Below, in pieces: positions 49,697-58,040 of a stretch of 64,000 nucleotides of DNA. The notes under the pieces are model-generated. The model searched no databases and was not told the DNA's origin. It saw only the letters and a list, made by a program, of their open reading frames with translations. Each line of letters begins with the position of its first letter. Positions within the stretch are counted from its first letter, which is position 1. Location of the stretch: NCBI GenBank assembly GCA_017482385.1, contig JAFUNI010000021.1, forward strand, positions 98,189 through 162,188. Reading direction: 5' to 3'. The translations under genes were made by a program, and so were the position numbers. This DNA comes from Oscillospiraceae bacterium (GTDB lineage Bacteria > Bacillota > Clostridia > Oscillospirales > Oscillospiraceae).

Positions 49697-50572
49697 TTAT
49701 TGTCCGGCCAGGATCTTGGCAAGGTCGGAGTCCTTATCCAAAATGATGGTCTTTTCGTCGCCGGTGAGGCTGTTCTGCAAAGCGTCCAGAGCCAGGATGA
49801 ACTCATAGAAGTCCTGCTTGTCCTGGGAATTATAGGCAGCTGCCAGCTTGCGCATATACTCGGCCTCGCCCTCGGCTTCCAGCTTGGCGGCATTGGCCTT
49901 GGCGTTGGAAACCAGGATGTTTACCTGCTTATCCACATCATTGCGGATGATGGATGCGTCATAGTTGCCGTCGGCGGTGAATTTGGAGGCCATCTGATTC
50001 CGCTCGGAGATCATGCGGGCATACACCGCGTTCAGATTGCTCTCGGGCAGGTCAAAGCGCTTGATCTTTACATCCAGCACATTGATGCCGTAGGTTTTTG
50101 CCTTTTCGTTGACGGTGGTGGCAATGGAATCGTAAATTTCGTTCCGCTTGCCGCCGTCTTCCATATTGATGATGTCCGCCTGGGCCAAAGTACCCATTGC
50201 GTTCTTAAGAGCGGTGTAGGTCTGGTCGCCCAAGCGCTGCTCGGCAACGGAATTGCTGCCCAGGGTCTGATAGAACTTCAGCGGATCGGTGATCTTCCAC
50301 AGCACATAGCAGTCTGCGGTCATGTTCTGCTTATCTAAGGTGATGACCTCAGAGGGCGGAATGTCATAGAACTGAGTGGCGCTGGAGAAATACTTTACGG
50401 TGTGAATAAAGGGGATCTTGAAGTGCAGGCCGGGAGTGTTGGTGGTGGAGACCACCTTGGAAAACTCTGCCACGCAGGCATGCTGGTTGGCCTGTACCAC
50501 ATACACGCTGTTGCCTAAGACGATCAGCAGCAGAATCGCAGCGATGGCGATGATAATGGTGCGTTTTTTCAT
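49697..50572 (-). CDS. hflC: HflC-type SPFH/band 7 membrane protein
   Basis: The product is 291 residues. One N-terminal membrane helix (5-24) precedes an SPFH domain (VVSTTNTPGLHFKIPFIHTVKYFSSATQFYDIPP, TADCYVLWKITDPLKFYQTLG) and a helical coiled-coil tail (AKANAAKLEAEGEAEYMRKLAAAY). HflC with HflK forms a ring that encloses and restrains FtsH in other bacteria. It overlaps hflK by 4 nt. No ftsH is nearby. Confidence 0.9.
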   Translation of the reverse strand: MKKRTIIIAIAAILLLIVLGNSVYVVQANQHACVAEFSKVVSTTNTPGLHFKIPFIHTVKYFSSATQFYDIPPSEVITLDKQNMTADCYVLWKITDPLKFYQTLGSNSVAEQRLGDQTYTALKNAMGTLAQADIINMEDGGKRNEIYDSIATTVNEKAKTYGINVLDVKIKRFDLPESNLNAVYARMISERNQMASKFTADGNYDASIIRNDVDKQVNILVSNAKANAAKLEAEGEAEYMRKLAAAYNSQDKQDFYEFILALDALQNSLTGDEKTIILDKDSDLAKILAGQ

Positions 50573-51558
50573 TTTGCGTTACCTCCTACGATGGATTCCA
50601 GGGGCAAAAGCATATCTACATTATTGCTGTCGCCGGTGTTGATATACAGCTTCACACCGGGCAGGATCTGGGAAATAGCCTCATAGTACATACGGGACTT
50701 GGTGATGTTGGGATTTTGGGCGTACTCTTTGTACATGGCCTCGAACATTGCCACCTGCTCCAAAGCTTCGTTGATACGCTTTTGCTTCAGATACTCTGCG
50801 TTCTGCAGCAGCTTGTCGGCCTCGGCCTGGGCCTTGGGCAGCTCGGCATTCTGATAGGCCTTTGCGTCGTTGAGGACGGTTTCAGCCTGCTGTTTTGCGG
50901 TTTCCACTGCCTTAAAGGCCTCGATAACATCCTTCGTGGGAGGCTCTGCGTCCTGGATCTTCACATCCACCAAGGTCAGACCGATATTGTACTCGGCTAA
51001 GATCTCGGTGACCAATTCCTTTACCTGCATCTGAATGCTTTCCTTGCCGTCGGTGAGGACAGCGTCCACGGTGGTGGAGCCGACCACATTGCGCACCTGG
51101 CTCTGAATGAGGTTCTTGAGGATCACTTCCGGCTGGGTGGAGGCATACAGATAAGCCACCGGGTCGGAGATCTTATACTCAATAAAGAAATCTACATTTA
51201 CAATATTGTAGTCGCCGGTGATCATACTGCACTCGTCCAGGACGGTTTCCACGCCGTTGGGGGTGGTCACATAGCCCAGCTCGATCTTCTGATACACATT
51301 GGCATCCACCTTGCGCTCCTGCTGAATGCCGAAGGGCAGCTTGAAGTGAACGCCGGCGCCGGTGGTATCGGTGACCCGGCCGAAGGTGGTCACAACGGCG
51401 ACCTGCTTTTCATCCACCGTGTAGAAGCAGGTGGAAACGGTAATGATCAGCGCCACCACAATGAGGGCGATGAGCGCCAGCTTGGGGAAATTTTTGAAAT
51501 CAAACTTCTTTTTGATGTTATCAGAGGGGCTCCAACGATAGGTGTTGTTTTCTTCCAT
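50569..51558 (-). CDS. hflK: HflK-type SPFH/band 7 membrane protein
   Basis: The product is 329 residues. A cytoplasmic N-terminus rich in Lys/Asn, a helix (27-48), the SPFH domain (VAVVTTFGRVTDTTGAGVHFKLPFGI, VNVDFFIEYKISDPVAYLY, NLIQSQVRNVVGSTTVD) and coiled coil (AVETAKQQAETVLNDAKAYQN). It ends with a SRMYYEAISQILPGVKLYIN motif seen in HflK. The ATG at 51558 follows AAAGGAAGATG. Confidence 0.9.
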   Translation of the reverse strand: MEENNTYRWSPSDNIKKKFDFKNFPKLALIALIVVALIITVSTCFYTVDEKQVAVVTTFGRVTDTTGAGVHFKLPFGIQQERKVDANVYQKIELGYVTTPNGVETVLDECSMITGDYNIVNVDFFIEYKISDPVAYLYASTQPEVILKNLIQSQVRNVVGSTTVDAVLTDGKESIQMQVKELVTEILAEYNIGLTLVDVKIQDAEPPTKDVIEAFKAVETAKQQAETVLNDAKAYQNAELPKAQAEADKLLQNAEYLKQKRINEALEQVAMFEAMYKEYAQNPNITKSRMYYEAISQILPGVKLYINTGDSNNVDMLLPLESIVGGNAK

Positions 51559-51580
51559 TTTTTACATCTTCCTTTCTTGA

Positions 51581-52138
51581 TTATGGGTTTTGCAGCTGCT
51601 GCAGCATCCGTTCTGACTCCTGGATCATCCGGGCGGCAAGCCAGGCCGTGAGCATAATGCGCAGGGTTTCCTTGACCCGCAGCTTTGCGCCGGGAACAGG
51701 CTCTTGGTAGTCAGCCAAAGCGCTGTCCAGCAGGGCTTCTCTGTCCTCAGCCCGGTAAAGTGCCTTTGCTTTGGCCGCCAAACCTACGAATATGAAGTAC
51801 AGATCGCTGTCGTCGATCATATCGTCGGCTTCGCTGTCAAGCTGGCCGTTCACAAAGCTGAGCAGGCTGCAGATCCGCTCTAAGGGCATTACGGATTTCA
51901 GCATATTGATGTGGATGATGCGGCAAAGCTGCCGCAGGGTATACCGCTTGTTTTCCGGTGGGGTGAGAAAGCCCCGCTTTACCCAGTTCTGAATGGTATA
52001 GCTCTCCAGACCGGTAATGGCGGAAATTTGGCTCAGCACCATCCCACCGGGCAGAAACATGGCCCTAAATTGCTCGGGGATGTGGGCAATGTCCGCTTGT
52101 GGGACGGTCAGCACCGTGCCGGGTATAGTCCAGTTCAT
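51581..52138 (-). CDS. DUF1836-family protein with MerR-like HTH
   Basis: The product is 185 residues. The N-terminal half contains a MerR-like DNA-binding segment (LSQISAITGLESYTIQNWVKRGFLTPPENKRYTLRQLCRIIHINMLK) typical of DUF1836 proteins of Firmicutes. The C-terminal half is helical and Ala/Leu-rich. It is probably a transcription regulator, target unknown. ATG 52138 is preferred over the earlier in-frame TTG 52150; both have weak ribosome sites. It follows hflK in the same direction and may be read independently. Confidence 0.8.
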   Translation of the reverse strand: MNWTIPGTVLTVPQADIAHIPEQFRAMFLPGGMVLSQISAITGLESYTIQNWVKRGFLTPPENKRYTLRQLCRIIHINMLKSVMPLERICSLLSFVNGQLDSEADDMIDDSDLYFIFVGLAAKAKALYRAEDREALLDSALADYQEPVPGAKLRVKETLRIMLTAWLAARMIQESERMLQQLQNP

Positions 52139-52365
52139 TGTGATCACCAACTTTCTGTATGTTGCGGTACTGTGATAATATCATATGGTCACCTGATTGT
52201 CAATAGGGATTATATGACTAAATTGTAAATTCCGTGCAAATTTTGCTGATTTTTTATTAAAAATATTTTGTCCTTTCCTCTTTACGAACGGAGAAAAGTG
52301 TTGTACAATATAGAGTAATAAATTGGGGTGGTGTTGCTATCCCTTAGGAAGCAGGAGGCGGGGAT

Positions 52366-52695
52366 ATGTCTTGTATGAAGTGCGGAAAAGACACGGAAGA
52401 CGGACAGGGATTCTGCGCCCACTGCTTGGAAGGGATGGAAGCGTACCCTGTCAAGCCAGATGCGCATATCCAGCTGCCGAACCACAGGACGGAGGAATCC
52501 TCCAAAAAGCAAACCCGTAAAAGCCGACCGCGCAAACAACGCCATGCGGCTAAACTGCGAAAGCAGATCCGCTGGATGTGGGCGGTGATCGTCCTGCTGA
52601 TCTTGGCGTTGGCGTTTTCCTGGGGCAAGGAAGCTGTGATCCCTGGGTCGAAACCACCCGGCCAAAACTACACCTATACCGAGCCCACCACCTGA
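52366..52695 (+). CDS. zinc-ribbon membrane protein upstream of parA
   Basis: The product is 109 residues. An N-terminal zinc ribbon (CMKCGKDTEDGQGFCAHC) is followed by a long basic linker (KKQTRKSRPRKQRHAAKLRKQ) and one membrane helix (RWMWAVIVLLILALAFSW). The basic stretch could bind DNA or rRNA near the membrane. The ATG at 52366 follows AGGAGGCGGGG. It ends 1 nt before the first parS site and shares direction with parAB, so a link to the origin region is possible. I know no function for it. Confidence 0.75.
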   Translation: MSCMKCGKDTEDGQGFCAHCLEGMEAYPVKPDAHIQLPNHRTEESSKKQTRKSRPRKQRHAAKLRKQIRWMWAVIVLLILALAFSWGKEAVIPGSKPPGQNYTYTEPTT

Positions 52696-52696
52696 T

Positions 52697-52712
52697 TGTT
52701 TCACGTGAAACA
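52697..52712. other. parS site 1
   Basis: TGTTTCACGTGAAACA matches the bacterial chromosomal parS palindrome exactly. ParB loads here and spreads. Confidence 0.95.
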
Positions 52713-52725
52713 AAACGAAAGTGGG

Positions 52726-52741
52726 TGTTTCACGTGAAACA
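52726..52741. other. parS site 2
   Basis: A second exact TGTTTCACGTGAAACA, 13 bp after the first and 21 bp before the parA ATG. The paired sites overlap the likely parA leader, so ParB binding may also control parAB. Confidence 0.95.
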
Positions 52742-52762
52742 TTTGACGAAGGAGGCATAACA

Positions 52763-53518
52763 ATGGCTAAGATAATTGCGGTGGTCAACCAAAAGGGCGG
52801 CGTGGGCAAAACCACCACCTGCGTGAATTTGACCGCTGCGCTGCAGGCACTGGGCAAAAAAGTCCTGCTCTGCGATTTTGACCCTCAAGCCAATGGCACC
52901 TCCGGCTTGGGCGTGGACAAGAGGAAGCTCCGGGCCAGCGTTTATGATGTGGTGGTGAACGAGACTCCCGTGCAGGAGGCGATCATCCACACGCCTTATG
53001 GCGATGTGCTGCCGTCAGCTGCAGACCTGGCAGGCGCAGCGGTGGAGCTGATCTCCATGGAAAACCCCACCCAAAAGCTGAAAGAGGCTTTGTCGGTGGT
53101 GAAGGATCAATACGATCTGATCTTGATCGATTGCCCGCCGTCTTTGGAAATGCTGACCTTAAATGCCTTGGCTGCGGCGGAAGGTATTTTGGTGCCCGTG
53201 CAATGCGAGTATTACGCATTGGAGGGCTTAACGGATTTGATGAACACCCTGCGCTTGGTGAAAAAGCGCATCAACCCCAATTTGGAGATCTTCGGCGTGG
53301 CGCTGACTATGTTCGATGGCAGAACCAATTTCTCCAACCAGGTGGCACAGGAAGTGCGCCGCCATTTCCCCGGAAAGGTCTTCGCAACGGTGATTCCCCG
53401 GAATGTCCGTCTTGCGGAGGCGCCCAGCCACGGCTTGCCGGTGACGGTGTATGATAAGTACAGCCGGGGTGCGGAGGCCTATAAGGCTATGGCCGAGGAA
53501 ATTAAGAAAAAGCTATAA
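52763..53518 (+). CDS. parA: chromosome partitioning ATPase ParA (Soj)
   Basis: The product is 251 residues. It has deviant Walker A KGGVGKTTT with upstream Lys (NQKGG), LLCDFDPQANGTSGLG, LILIDCPPSLEMLTLNAL and a DNA-binding basic C-terminal region. It is the Soj-type MinD/ParA ATPase that regulates DnaA and moves ParB-parS complexes. The ATG at 52763 follows GGAGG; an earlier in-frame GTG lies inside parS 2 and is unlikely. parB follows 12 nt later. Confidence 0.96.
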   Translation: MAKIIAVVNQKGGVGKTTTCVNLTAALQALGKKVLLCDFDPQANGTSGLGVDKRKLRASVYDVVVNETPVQEAIIHTPYGDVLPSAADLAGAAVELISMENPTQKLKEALSVVKDQYDLILIDCPPSLEMLTLNALAAAEGILVPVQCEYYALEGLTDLMNTLRLVKKRINPNLEIFGVALTMFDGRTNFSNQVAQEVRRHFPGKVFATVIPRNVRLAEAPSHGLPVTVYDKYSRGAEAYKAMAEEIKKKL

Positions 53519-53530
53519 GGAAGTGAAAAT

Positions 53531-54385
53531 ATGGCGAAAGGCTTGGGAAAGGGCTTAGGCGCTTTAATGGGCGATTTTGCAGAAGAATCCGTCCAGAAAA
53601 GCCCCTATCAATTGCTGCCCTTGCATAAAGTTGAGCCGAACCCCCATCAGCCCCGGCGGGATTTTGATCCCGAAGAGCTGCAATCCCTGGCGGACTCCAT
53701 AGCGATCCACGGTGTGATGCAGCCGCTGACCGTCCGGGAAATGGGCAACGGCTATTATCAGATCATCGCCGGTGAACGGCGGTGGCGGGCTGCCCGGATG
53801 GCAGAGCTGCGGGAGATCCCTGCGGTGATCATCCAGGCGGACGACAAAAAGGTGATGGAACTGGCGCTGATCGAGAATTTGCAGCGGCAGGACTTGAACC
53901 CCGTGGAAGAGGCCCTGGGTTATCAGACCCTTATGAACGAATACGGCCTTACCCAGGAGGAAACCGCTGCAAGAGTGGGTAAATCCCGTCCTGTGGTGGC
54001 AAATATGCTGCGACTTTTGAACCTGTGCGACGATGTGCTGGAAATGGTCCGTGACGGTCGGCTTTCTGCCGGTCACGCCCGGGCAATTGCCGCCTTGAAG
54101 TCAGAAAAGCAGCAAAAGGAAGTGGCCCAAAAGGTCGCTGCCCTGGGACTTTCCGTGCGGCAGACGGAGCTTTTGTGCAGCAATGTGCAGAAAGCTCCCG
54201 CAAAGCCCAAGCCTGTGACCTTAGAAGTGGACTATGTGGCAGAATGCGAGAAAAAACTGTCAAAAGTCCTGGGCCGCGGCGTGAAGATCGTAAACGGCAA
54301 GCGCAAAGGCCGCTTCGAGCTGGAATTTTACGATCAAGACGACCTGCAAACGCTGATCGATACCTTAATGAATATAAAGAAGTGA
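53531..54385 (+). CDS. parB: chromosome partitioning protein ParB (Spo0J)
   Basis: The product is 284 residues. It starts KGLGKGLGALMGD (ParA-activating N-terminus), has the CTP-binding ENLQRQDLNPVEEA and GERRWRA boxes, the helix-turn-helix (LTQEETAARVGKSRPVVANMLRLL) and a C-terminal dimerization domain. It is a CTP-dependent clamp loaded at parS. The two parS sites lie just upstream of parA. Confidence 0.96.
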   Translation: MAKGLGKGLGALMGDFAEESVQKSPYQLLPLHKVEPNPHQPRRDFDPEELQSLADSIAIHGVMQPLTVREMGNGYYQIIAGERRWRAARMAELREIPAVIIQADDKKVMELALIENLQRQDLNPVEEALGYQTLMNEYGLTQEETAARVGKSRPVVANMLRLLNLCDDVLEMVRDGRLSAGHARAIAALKSEKQQKEVAQKVAALGLSVRQTELLCSNVQKAPAKPKPVTLEVDYVAECEKKLSKVLGRGVKIVNGKRKGRFELEFYDQDDLQTLIDTLMNIKK

Positions 54386-54395
54386 GGTAAGAAGC

Positions 54396-54599
54396 ATGGA
54401 AAAGAAGTTGCATAAGGTCGAAAAAGGCAAGCAGCTGTGCGGTGTTTGCACAGGCTTTGCCAAATATTTTTCCATTGATGTCACCTTGGTGCGGTTGGGG
54501 CTTGTGGCCTTTTGCCTCCTTGGCGGCAGCGGCGTTTTGGCGTATATTATTTGCGCCCTTGTAATGCCCGATGAACCTACGGATATAATTGACGTATAA
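54396..54599 (+). CDS. PspC-domain small membrane protein
   Basis: The product is 67 residues forming one PspC domain: QLCGVCTGFAKYFSIDVTLVRLGLVAFCLLGGSGVLAYIICALVMPDEP. It has two membrane segments. PspC proteins relate to membrane stress. It is 10 nt after parB and 19 nt before serS, so it belongs to this operon. Confidence 0.9.
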   Translation: MEKKLHKVEKGKQLCGVCTGFAKYFSIDVTLVRLGLVAFCLLGGSGVLAYIICALVMPDEPTDIIDV

Positions 54600-54618
54600 A
54601 CGAAGGAGAGATACGAAA

Positions 54619-55950
54619 ATGCTGGATATCAGAAGAATCAAGGAAAATCCCGATGCAGTCAAGGCCGGCCTCAAGGCTAAGGAAGTGGACTGCGATGCAG
54701 TGGTGGACCAAATTTTAGTGCTGGATGAGAAGATCCGGGCGCTGAAGACCACCACCGAGACCAAAACTGCCGAGAAAAACAAGCTGGCCAAGGAAAACGG
54801 CAAGCTGTTCGGCCAAAAGAAGGGCGCTGAAAAGAAGGGCGAAGACACCTCTGCTTTGGAAGCACAGATCGCCGCCAACTCCGCAAAGTCCGTGGAACTG
54901 GACAAGGCTATCGAAGAGGATGCGGCAAGTCTGAAGACTCTGTCCGATGAATTCAAGGTTGCTATGCTCAGCCTGCCCAACCTGCCCGACCCGGATTTGG
55001 TTCCCGGCGGCAAGGAGGCCAACGAGCCCCTGCGCTACATTGGCGAAAAGCCCAGCTTTGACTTTGAGCCCAAGCATCATGTGGATCTTTGCACCGATTT
55101 GGGTCTCATTGACTATGAGCGCGGTGTTAAGCTGGCCGGCGCCGGTAACTGGATGTACACCGGCATGGGCGCTCGCCTGGAATGGGCGCTGCTGAACTAC
55201 TTCATCGACACCCACACCGCCGACGGCTATGATTTTATCCTGCCTCCTCACATGTTGGAGTATATGTGCGGCGAAACTGCCGGTCAGTTCCCCAAGTTTG
55301 CTGACGAGGTCTACAAGATCGCCAACCCCACCGATGACCGCATTCATTATATGCTGCCCACCGCTGAGGCTGCACTGGCATCGCTGTACCGGGATGAGAT
55401 CCTGTCCGAGAGCGATCTGCCCAAGAAGCTGTTCGCCTACACCCCCTGCTTCCGCCGTGAGGCAGGCAGCCACCGTGCTGATGAGCGTGGTATGGTTCGT
55501 GGCCACCAGTTCAACAAGGTGGAGATGTTCCAGTTCTGCAAGCCCGAGGATTCCGACGCAGCTTTCGACGAGCTGGTCACCAAGGCTGAAAAGCTGGTGG
55601 AGGGTCTGGGCTTCCACTTCCGTACTGTGAAGCTGGCTGCCGGCGACTGCTCTGCATCCATGGCAAGAACCTACGATATCGAGATCCTGATCCCCTCCAT
55701 GGACGGCTACAAGGAAGTTTCCTCCGTATCCAATGCCCGGGATTACCAGGCTCGCCGGGGTAACATCCGCTTCCGCCGTGAGTCCACCGGCAAGCCCGAG
55801 TTCGTGCACACCCTCAACGGCTCCGGCCTGGCAACCTCCCGTATCTTCCCCGCACTGGTGGAGCAGAATCAGCGTGCTGACGGCTCCATCGTAGTTCCCG
55901 AGGTGCTGCGTAAGTACCTGGGCGGCTTGGAAGTCATCGAGAAGAAGTAA
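54619..55950 (+). CDS. serS: seryl-tRNA synthetase
   Basis: The product is 443 residues. It has an N-terminal tRNA-binding coiled coil (about 25-105), then a class II core: motif 2 TPCFRREAGSHRADERGMVRGHQFNKVEMFQF and motif 3 HTLNGSGLATSRIFPALVEQNQRADGSIVVPEVLRKYLGG. It charges tRNA-Ser and tRNA-Sec. The ATG at 54619 follows GAAGGAGAG. serS next to parAB is usual near the origin in Firmicutes. No T-box is visible because the upstream gap is short. Confidence 0.96.
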   Translation: MLDIRRIKENPDAVKAGLKAKEVDCDAVVDQILVLDEKIRALKTTTETKTAEKNKLAKENGKLFGQKKGAEKKGEDTSALEAQIAANSAKSVELDKAIEEDAASLKTLSDEFKVAMLSLPNLPDPDLVPGGKEANEPLRYIGEKPSFDFEPKHHVDLCTDLGLIDYERGVKLAGAGNWMYTGMGARLEWALLNYFIDTHTADGYDFILPPHMLEYMCGETAGQFPKFADEVYKIANPTDDRIHYMLPTAEAALASLYRDEILSESDLPKKLFAYTPCFRREAGSHRADERGMVRGHQFNKVEMFQFCKPEDSDAAFDELVTKAEKLVEGLGFHFRTVKLAAGDCSASMARTYDIEILIPSMDGYKEVSSVSNARDYQARRGNIRFRRESTGKPEFVHTLNGSGLATSRIFPALVEQNQRADGSIVVPEVLRKYLGGLEVIEKK

Positions 55951-56060
55951 TTTTATGTAAACTTCGCAGGGGACGGATTTTCTGCTTTACAAAAGGCGAA
56001 ATGCCTCTCCTGCGAGCAAATAATGATTAAAATTATGTAAACCTAGAAAGGAAGAGAAAC
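55951..56060 (+). other. serS-mscL spacer with dyad and direct repeats
   Basis: CGCAGGGGA pairs with TCTCCTGCG, with ATGTAAAC direct repeats at its two ends. There is no clear T-run. It could be a terminator of serS or an mscL control site. Confidence 0.35.
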
Positions 56061-56528
56061 ATGAAAAAGAACAAAAAAATGGCAAACTTCTGGGAAGAAT
56101 TTAAGGCATTTGCAATCAAGGGCAATGCAATGGCGCTGGCTGTTGGTACTATCATCGGCGCTGCGTTCTCCACCATCACCAAGAGCCTGACCGACGACGT
56201 CATTATGCCCATCGTGTCCATCTTCTTGGGTGGTATCGATTTCTCCGAGCTGAAGATCGCTCTGCCCCGTCTGTGGGGCGAGACCCCTCTGGATGAGGCC
56301 GGCAACCCCATTTTGAACACACTGAACTGGGGCAACTTCATTTCCGCTGTGATCAACTTCTTCATTTTGGCTTTTGTTGTATTTATGCTGGTCAAGGGCT
56401 TGAACAAGCTGTCCGAGGTTGGCAAGAAGAAGGAAGAGGAAGCTCCCGCTGAAGAGCCTGCACCTCCTGCTCCCTCTGCTGAGGAAGTTCTGCTCACCGA
56501 GATCCGCGACCTGCTGAAGGAGAAATAA
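56061..56528 (+). CDS. mscL: large-conductance mechanosensitive channel MscL
   Basis: The product is 155 residues. Two membrane helices (about 23-52 and 98-120) with the conserved EFKAFAIKGNAMALAVGTIIGAAFSTITKSLTDDVIMP segment, and a loop with GIDFSELKIALP. The C-terminal Pro/Ala/Glu linker is longer than usual before a short amphipathic helix (EEVLLTEIRDLLK). It opens as an osmotic safety valve. It is transcribed with the next lipoprotein gene. Confidence 0.95.
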   Translation: MKKNKKMANFWEEFKAFAIKGNAMALAVGTIIGAAFSTITKSLTDDVIMPIVSIFLGGIDFSELKIALPRLWGETPLDEAGNPILNTLNWGNFISAVINFFILAFVVFMLVKGLNKLSEVGKKKEEEAPAEEPAPPAPSAEEVLLTEIRDLLKEK

Positions 56529-56531
56529 GCA

Positions 56532-57032
56532 GTGCAGAAGAGCGGCTGCGCAGGATATCTGTGCCTGGTTTTGGCTGCCTGCCTGTTGGTGGGGCTGCTT
56601 TTGACCGGTTGTTCCGACCCGGTGGGAAGAGCCGAGACGCATAAGGACTTGACCCTCATTTTGCCGGCGGATTTCCTGGATATTTCTGGGTCGATGAGCC
56701 TTGCCAACGGACCGGATTTCGTTTACGGACGGCACAGTTTAGTGTTCCAGGGCCTGGCGGAGAGCAAAGAAAGTCTGAAAGAGATGACTTTGCGGGAATA
56801 CACCGACCAGGTCATCAGCGCCAACAAAAAAACCGCGACCCCCAAAGCCTCCGGCGCAGGTTTTGTCTTTACCTACGAGGCGGACGTGGACGATACGGTT
56901 TACAGTTACACAGTGGCTACCTATGAGGCGCAGGAAAATTTCTGGATCCTCCAGTTCTTCTGTCCCAAGGATACTTTGGCTGAGAATCAGCCGGAGATCG
57001 ATATTATTTTGGAAGGCATACAGCCGAAATAA
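56532..57032 (+). CDS. small secreted lipoprotein of unknown function
   Basis: The product is 166 residues. A signal peptide ends with the lipobox LLTGC near residue 27. The mature protein is an alpha/beta unit of about 135 residues, reminiscent of PsbP/MOG1-like folds (LTLILPADFLDISGS, LREYTDQVIS, VYSYTVATYEAQENFWILQFFCPKD). The GTG at 56532 has AAGGAGA upstream, inside the mscL end. It is 3 nt after mscL. Confidence 0.72.
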   Translation: MQKSGCAGYLCLVLAACLLVGLLLTGCSDPVGRAETHKDLTLILPADFLDISGSMSLANGPDFVYGRHSLVFQGLAESKESLKEMTLREYTDQVISANKKTATPKASGAGFVFTYEADVDDTVYSYTVATYEAQENFWILQFFCPKDTLAENQPEIDIILEGIQPK

Positions 57033-57048
57033 TGGACAATATCTTTGT

Positions 57049-57125
57049 GTAGGGGAGGGATATTATCCCTCCCGCAAGGAGATTGCCTTTCGCTAATTTC
57101 GGCAGGCTACGTATGCCTCCCCTAC
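57049..57125. repeat. GTAGGGG-family repeat, partly degenerate
   Basis: A GAGGGATATTATCCCTC hairpin, a linker with AGATTGCC, and a decayed right hairpin (GGCAGGCTACGTATGCCTCC) ending CCCCTAC. It sits upstream of nfnA. Confidence 0.75.
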
Positions 57126-57172
57126 AAAGCAAATTTACAGTTAATTATTTCCGCGAAAAGGAAGGATAGAAA

Positions 57173-58027
57173 ATGTTTAAAATTGTACGCAAGAAAGAGC
57201 TGAATGAAGCGGTCACGCTGATGGATATTGAGGCACCCTTCATCGCAAAGAAGGCAAAGGCCGGCCAGTTCATCATTTTCCGTATTGATGAGCAGGGCGA
57301 GCGTGTTCCTCTGACCGTTGCCGGTTATGACCGGGAAAAGGGCACGGTTACCATCATTTTCCAGAAGGTCGGCTTTGCCACCAAGGCCCTGGGTCAGCTG
57401 AACGAAGGCGACTTCATTCGTGACTTCGTTGGCCCTCTGGGCAAGCCCACCCCCGTGGAGGGCAAGAAGAAGGTCTGTGTGGTTGGCGGCGGTGTTGGCT
57501 GCGCCATCGCACTGCCCTCTGCCAAGGCTTTCAAGGAAGCCGGCGCGGAAGTTACCGTTATCGTTGGCTTCCGTAACAAGGATATCGTCATTTTGGAAGA
57601 CGAGTTCAAGGCCTGCGCCGATCATATGTATCTGATGACCGACGACGGCTCCTACGGCGAGCAGGGTTTTGTTACCGTGAAGCTGCAGCAGCTGCTGGAA
57701 GCTGGCGAAAACTTCGACGAAGTGCTGGCCATCGGACCCATTCCCATGATGAAGTTCGTCTGCAAGACCACCGAGCCTTTTGGCGTTCACACCTCCGTGT
57801 CTCTGAACCCCATTATGGTTGACGGCACCGGTATGTGCGGCGGCTGCCGTGTTACCGTGGGCGGCGAAGTGAAGTTTGCCTGCGTGGACGGCCCCGAGTT
57901 CGACGGTCACAAGGTTGACTTTGCCGAGCTGATGAGCCGTAACAGCCTGTACCGTGGCCGTGAGGCAGAAGTTACCGAAAAGCACGCTTGCCGCATCGAA
58001 AAGATGGGCAAGGACCTGATCAAGTAA
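57173..58027 (+). CDS. nfnA: NADH-dependent ferredoxin:NADP+ oxidoreductase small subunit (NfnA-like)
   Basis: The product is 284 residues of the ferredoxin-NADP reductase type: FAD domain (RVPLTVAGYDREKGTVTIIFQ), NAD-binding VVGGGVGCAIALPSAK, and a C-terminal 2Fe-2S site (CGGCRVTVGGEVKFACVDGPEFDGH). With the following gene it forms NfnAB, which uses electron bifurcation between NADH, NADPH and ferredoxin. The pair also resembles sulfide dehydrogenase SudBA. The ATG at 57173 follows AAGGAAGGATAG. Confidence 0.9.
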   Translation: MFKIVRKKELNEAVTLMDIEAPFIAKKAKAGQFIIFRIDEQGERVPLTVAGYDREKGTVTIIFQKVGFATKALGQLNEGDFIRDFVGPLGKPTPVEGKKKVCVVGGGVGCAIALPSAKAFKEAGAEVTVIVGFRNKDIVILEDEFKACADHMYLMTDDGSYGEQGFVTVKLQQLLEAGENFDEVLAIGPIPMMKFVCKTTEPFGVHTSVSLNPIMVDGTGMCGGCRVTVGGEVKFACVDGPEFDGHKVDFAELMSRNSLYRGREAEVTEKHACRIEKMGKDLIK

Positions 58028-58040
58028 GGAGGAAGAAAAA

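Noticed and set aside
54589-54619. T-box leader before serS
   Set aside because: Only 19 nt separate the pspC stop and serS start; there is no room for a T-box.
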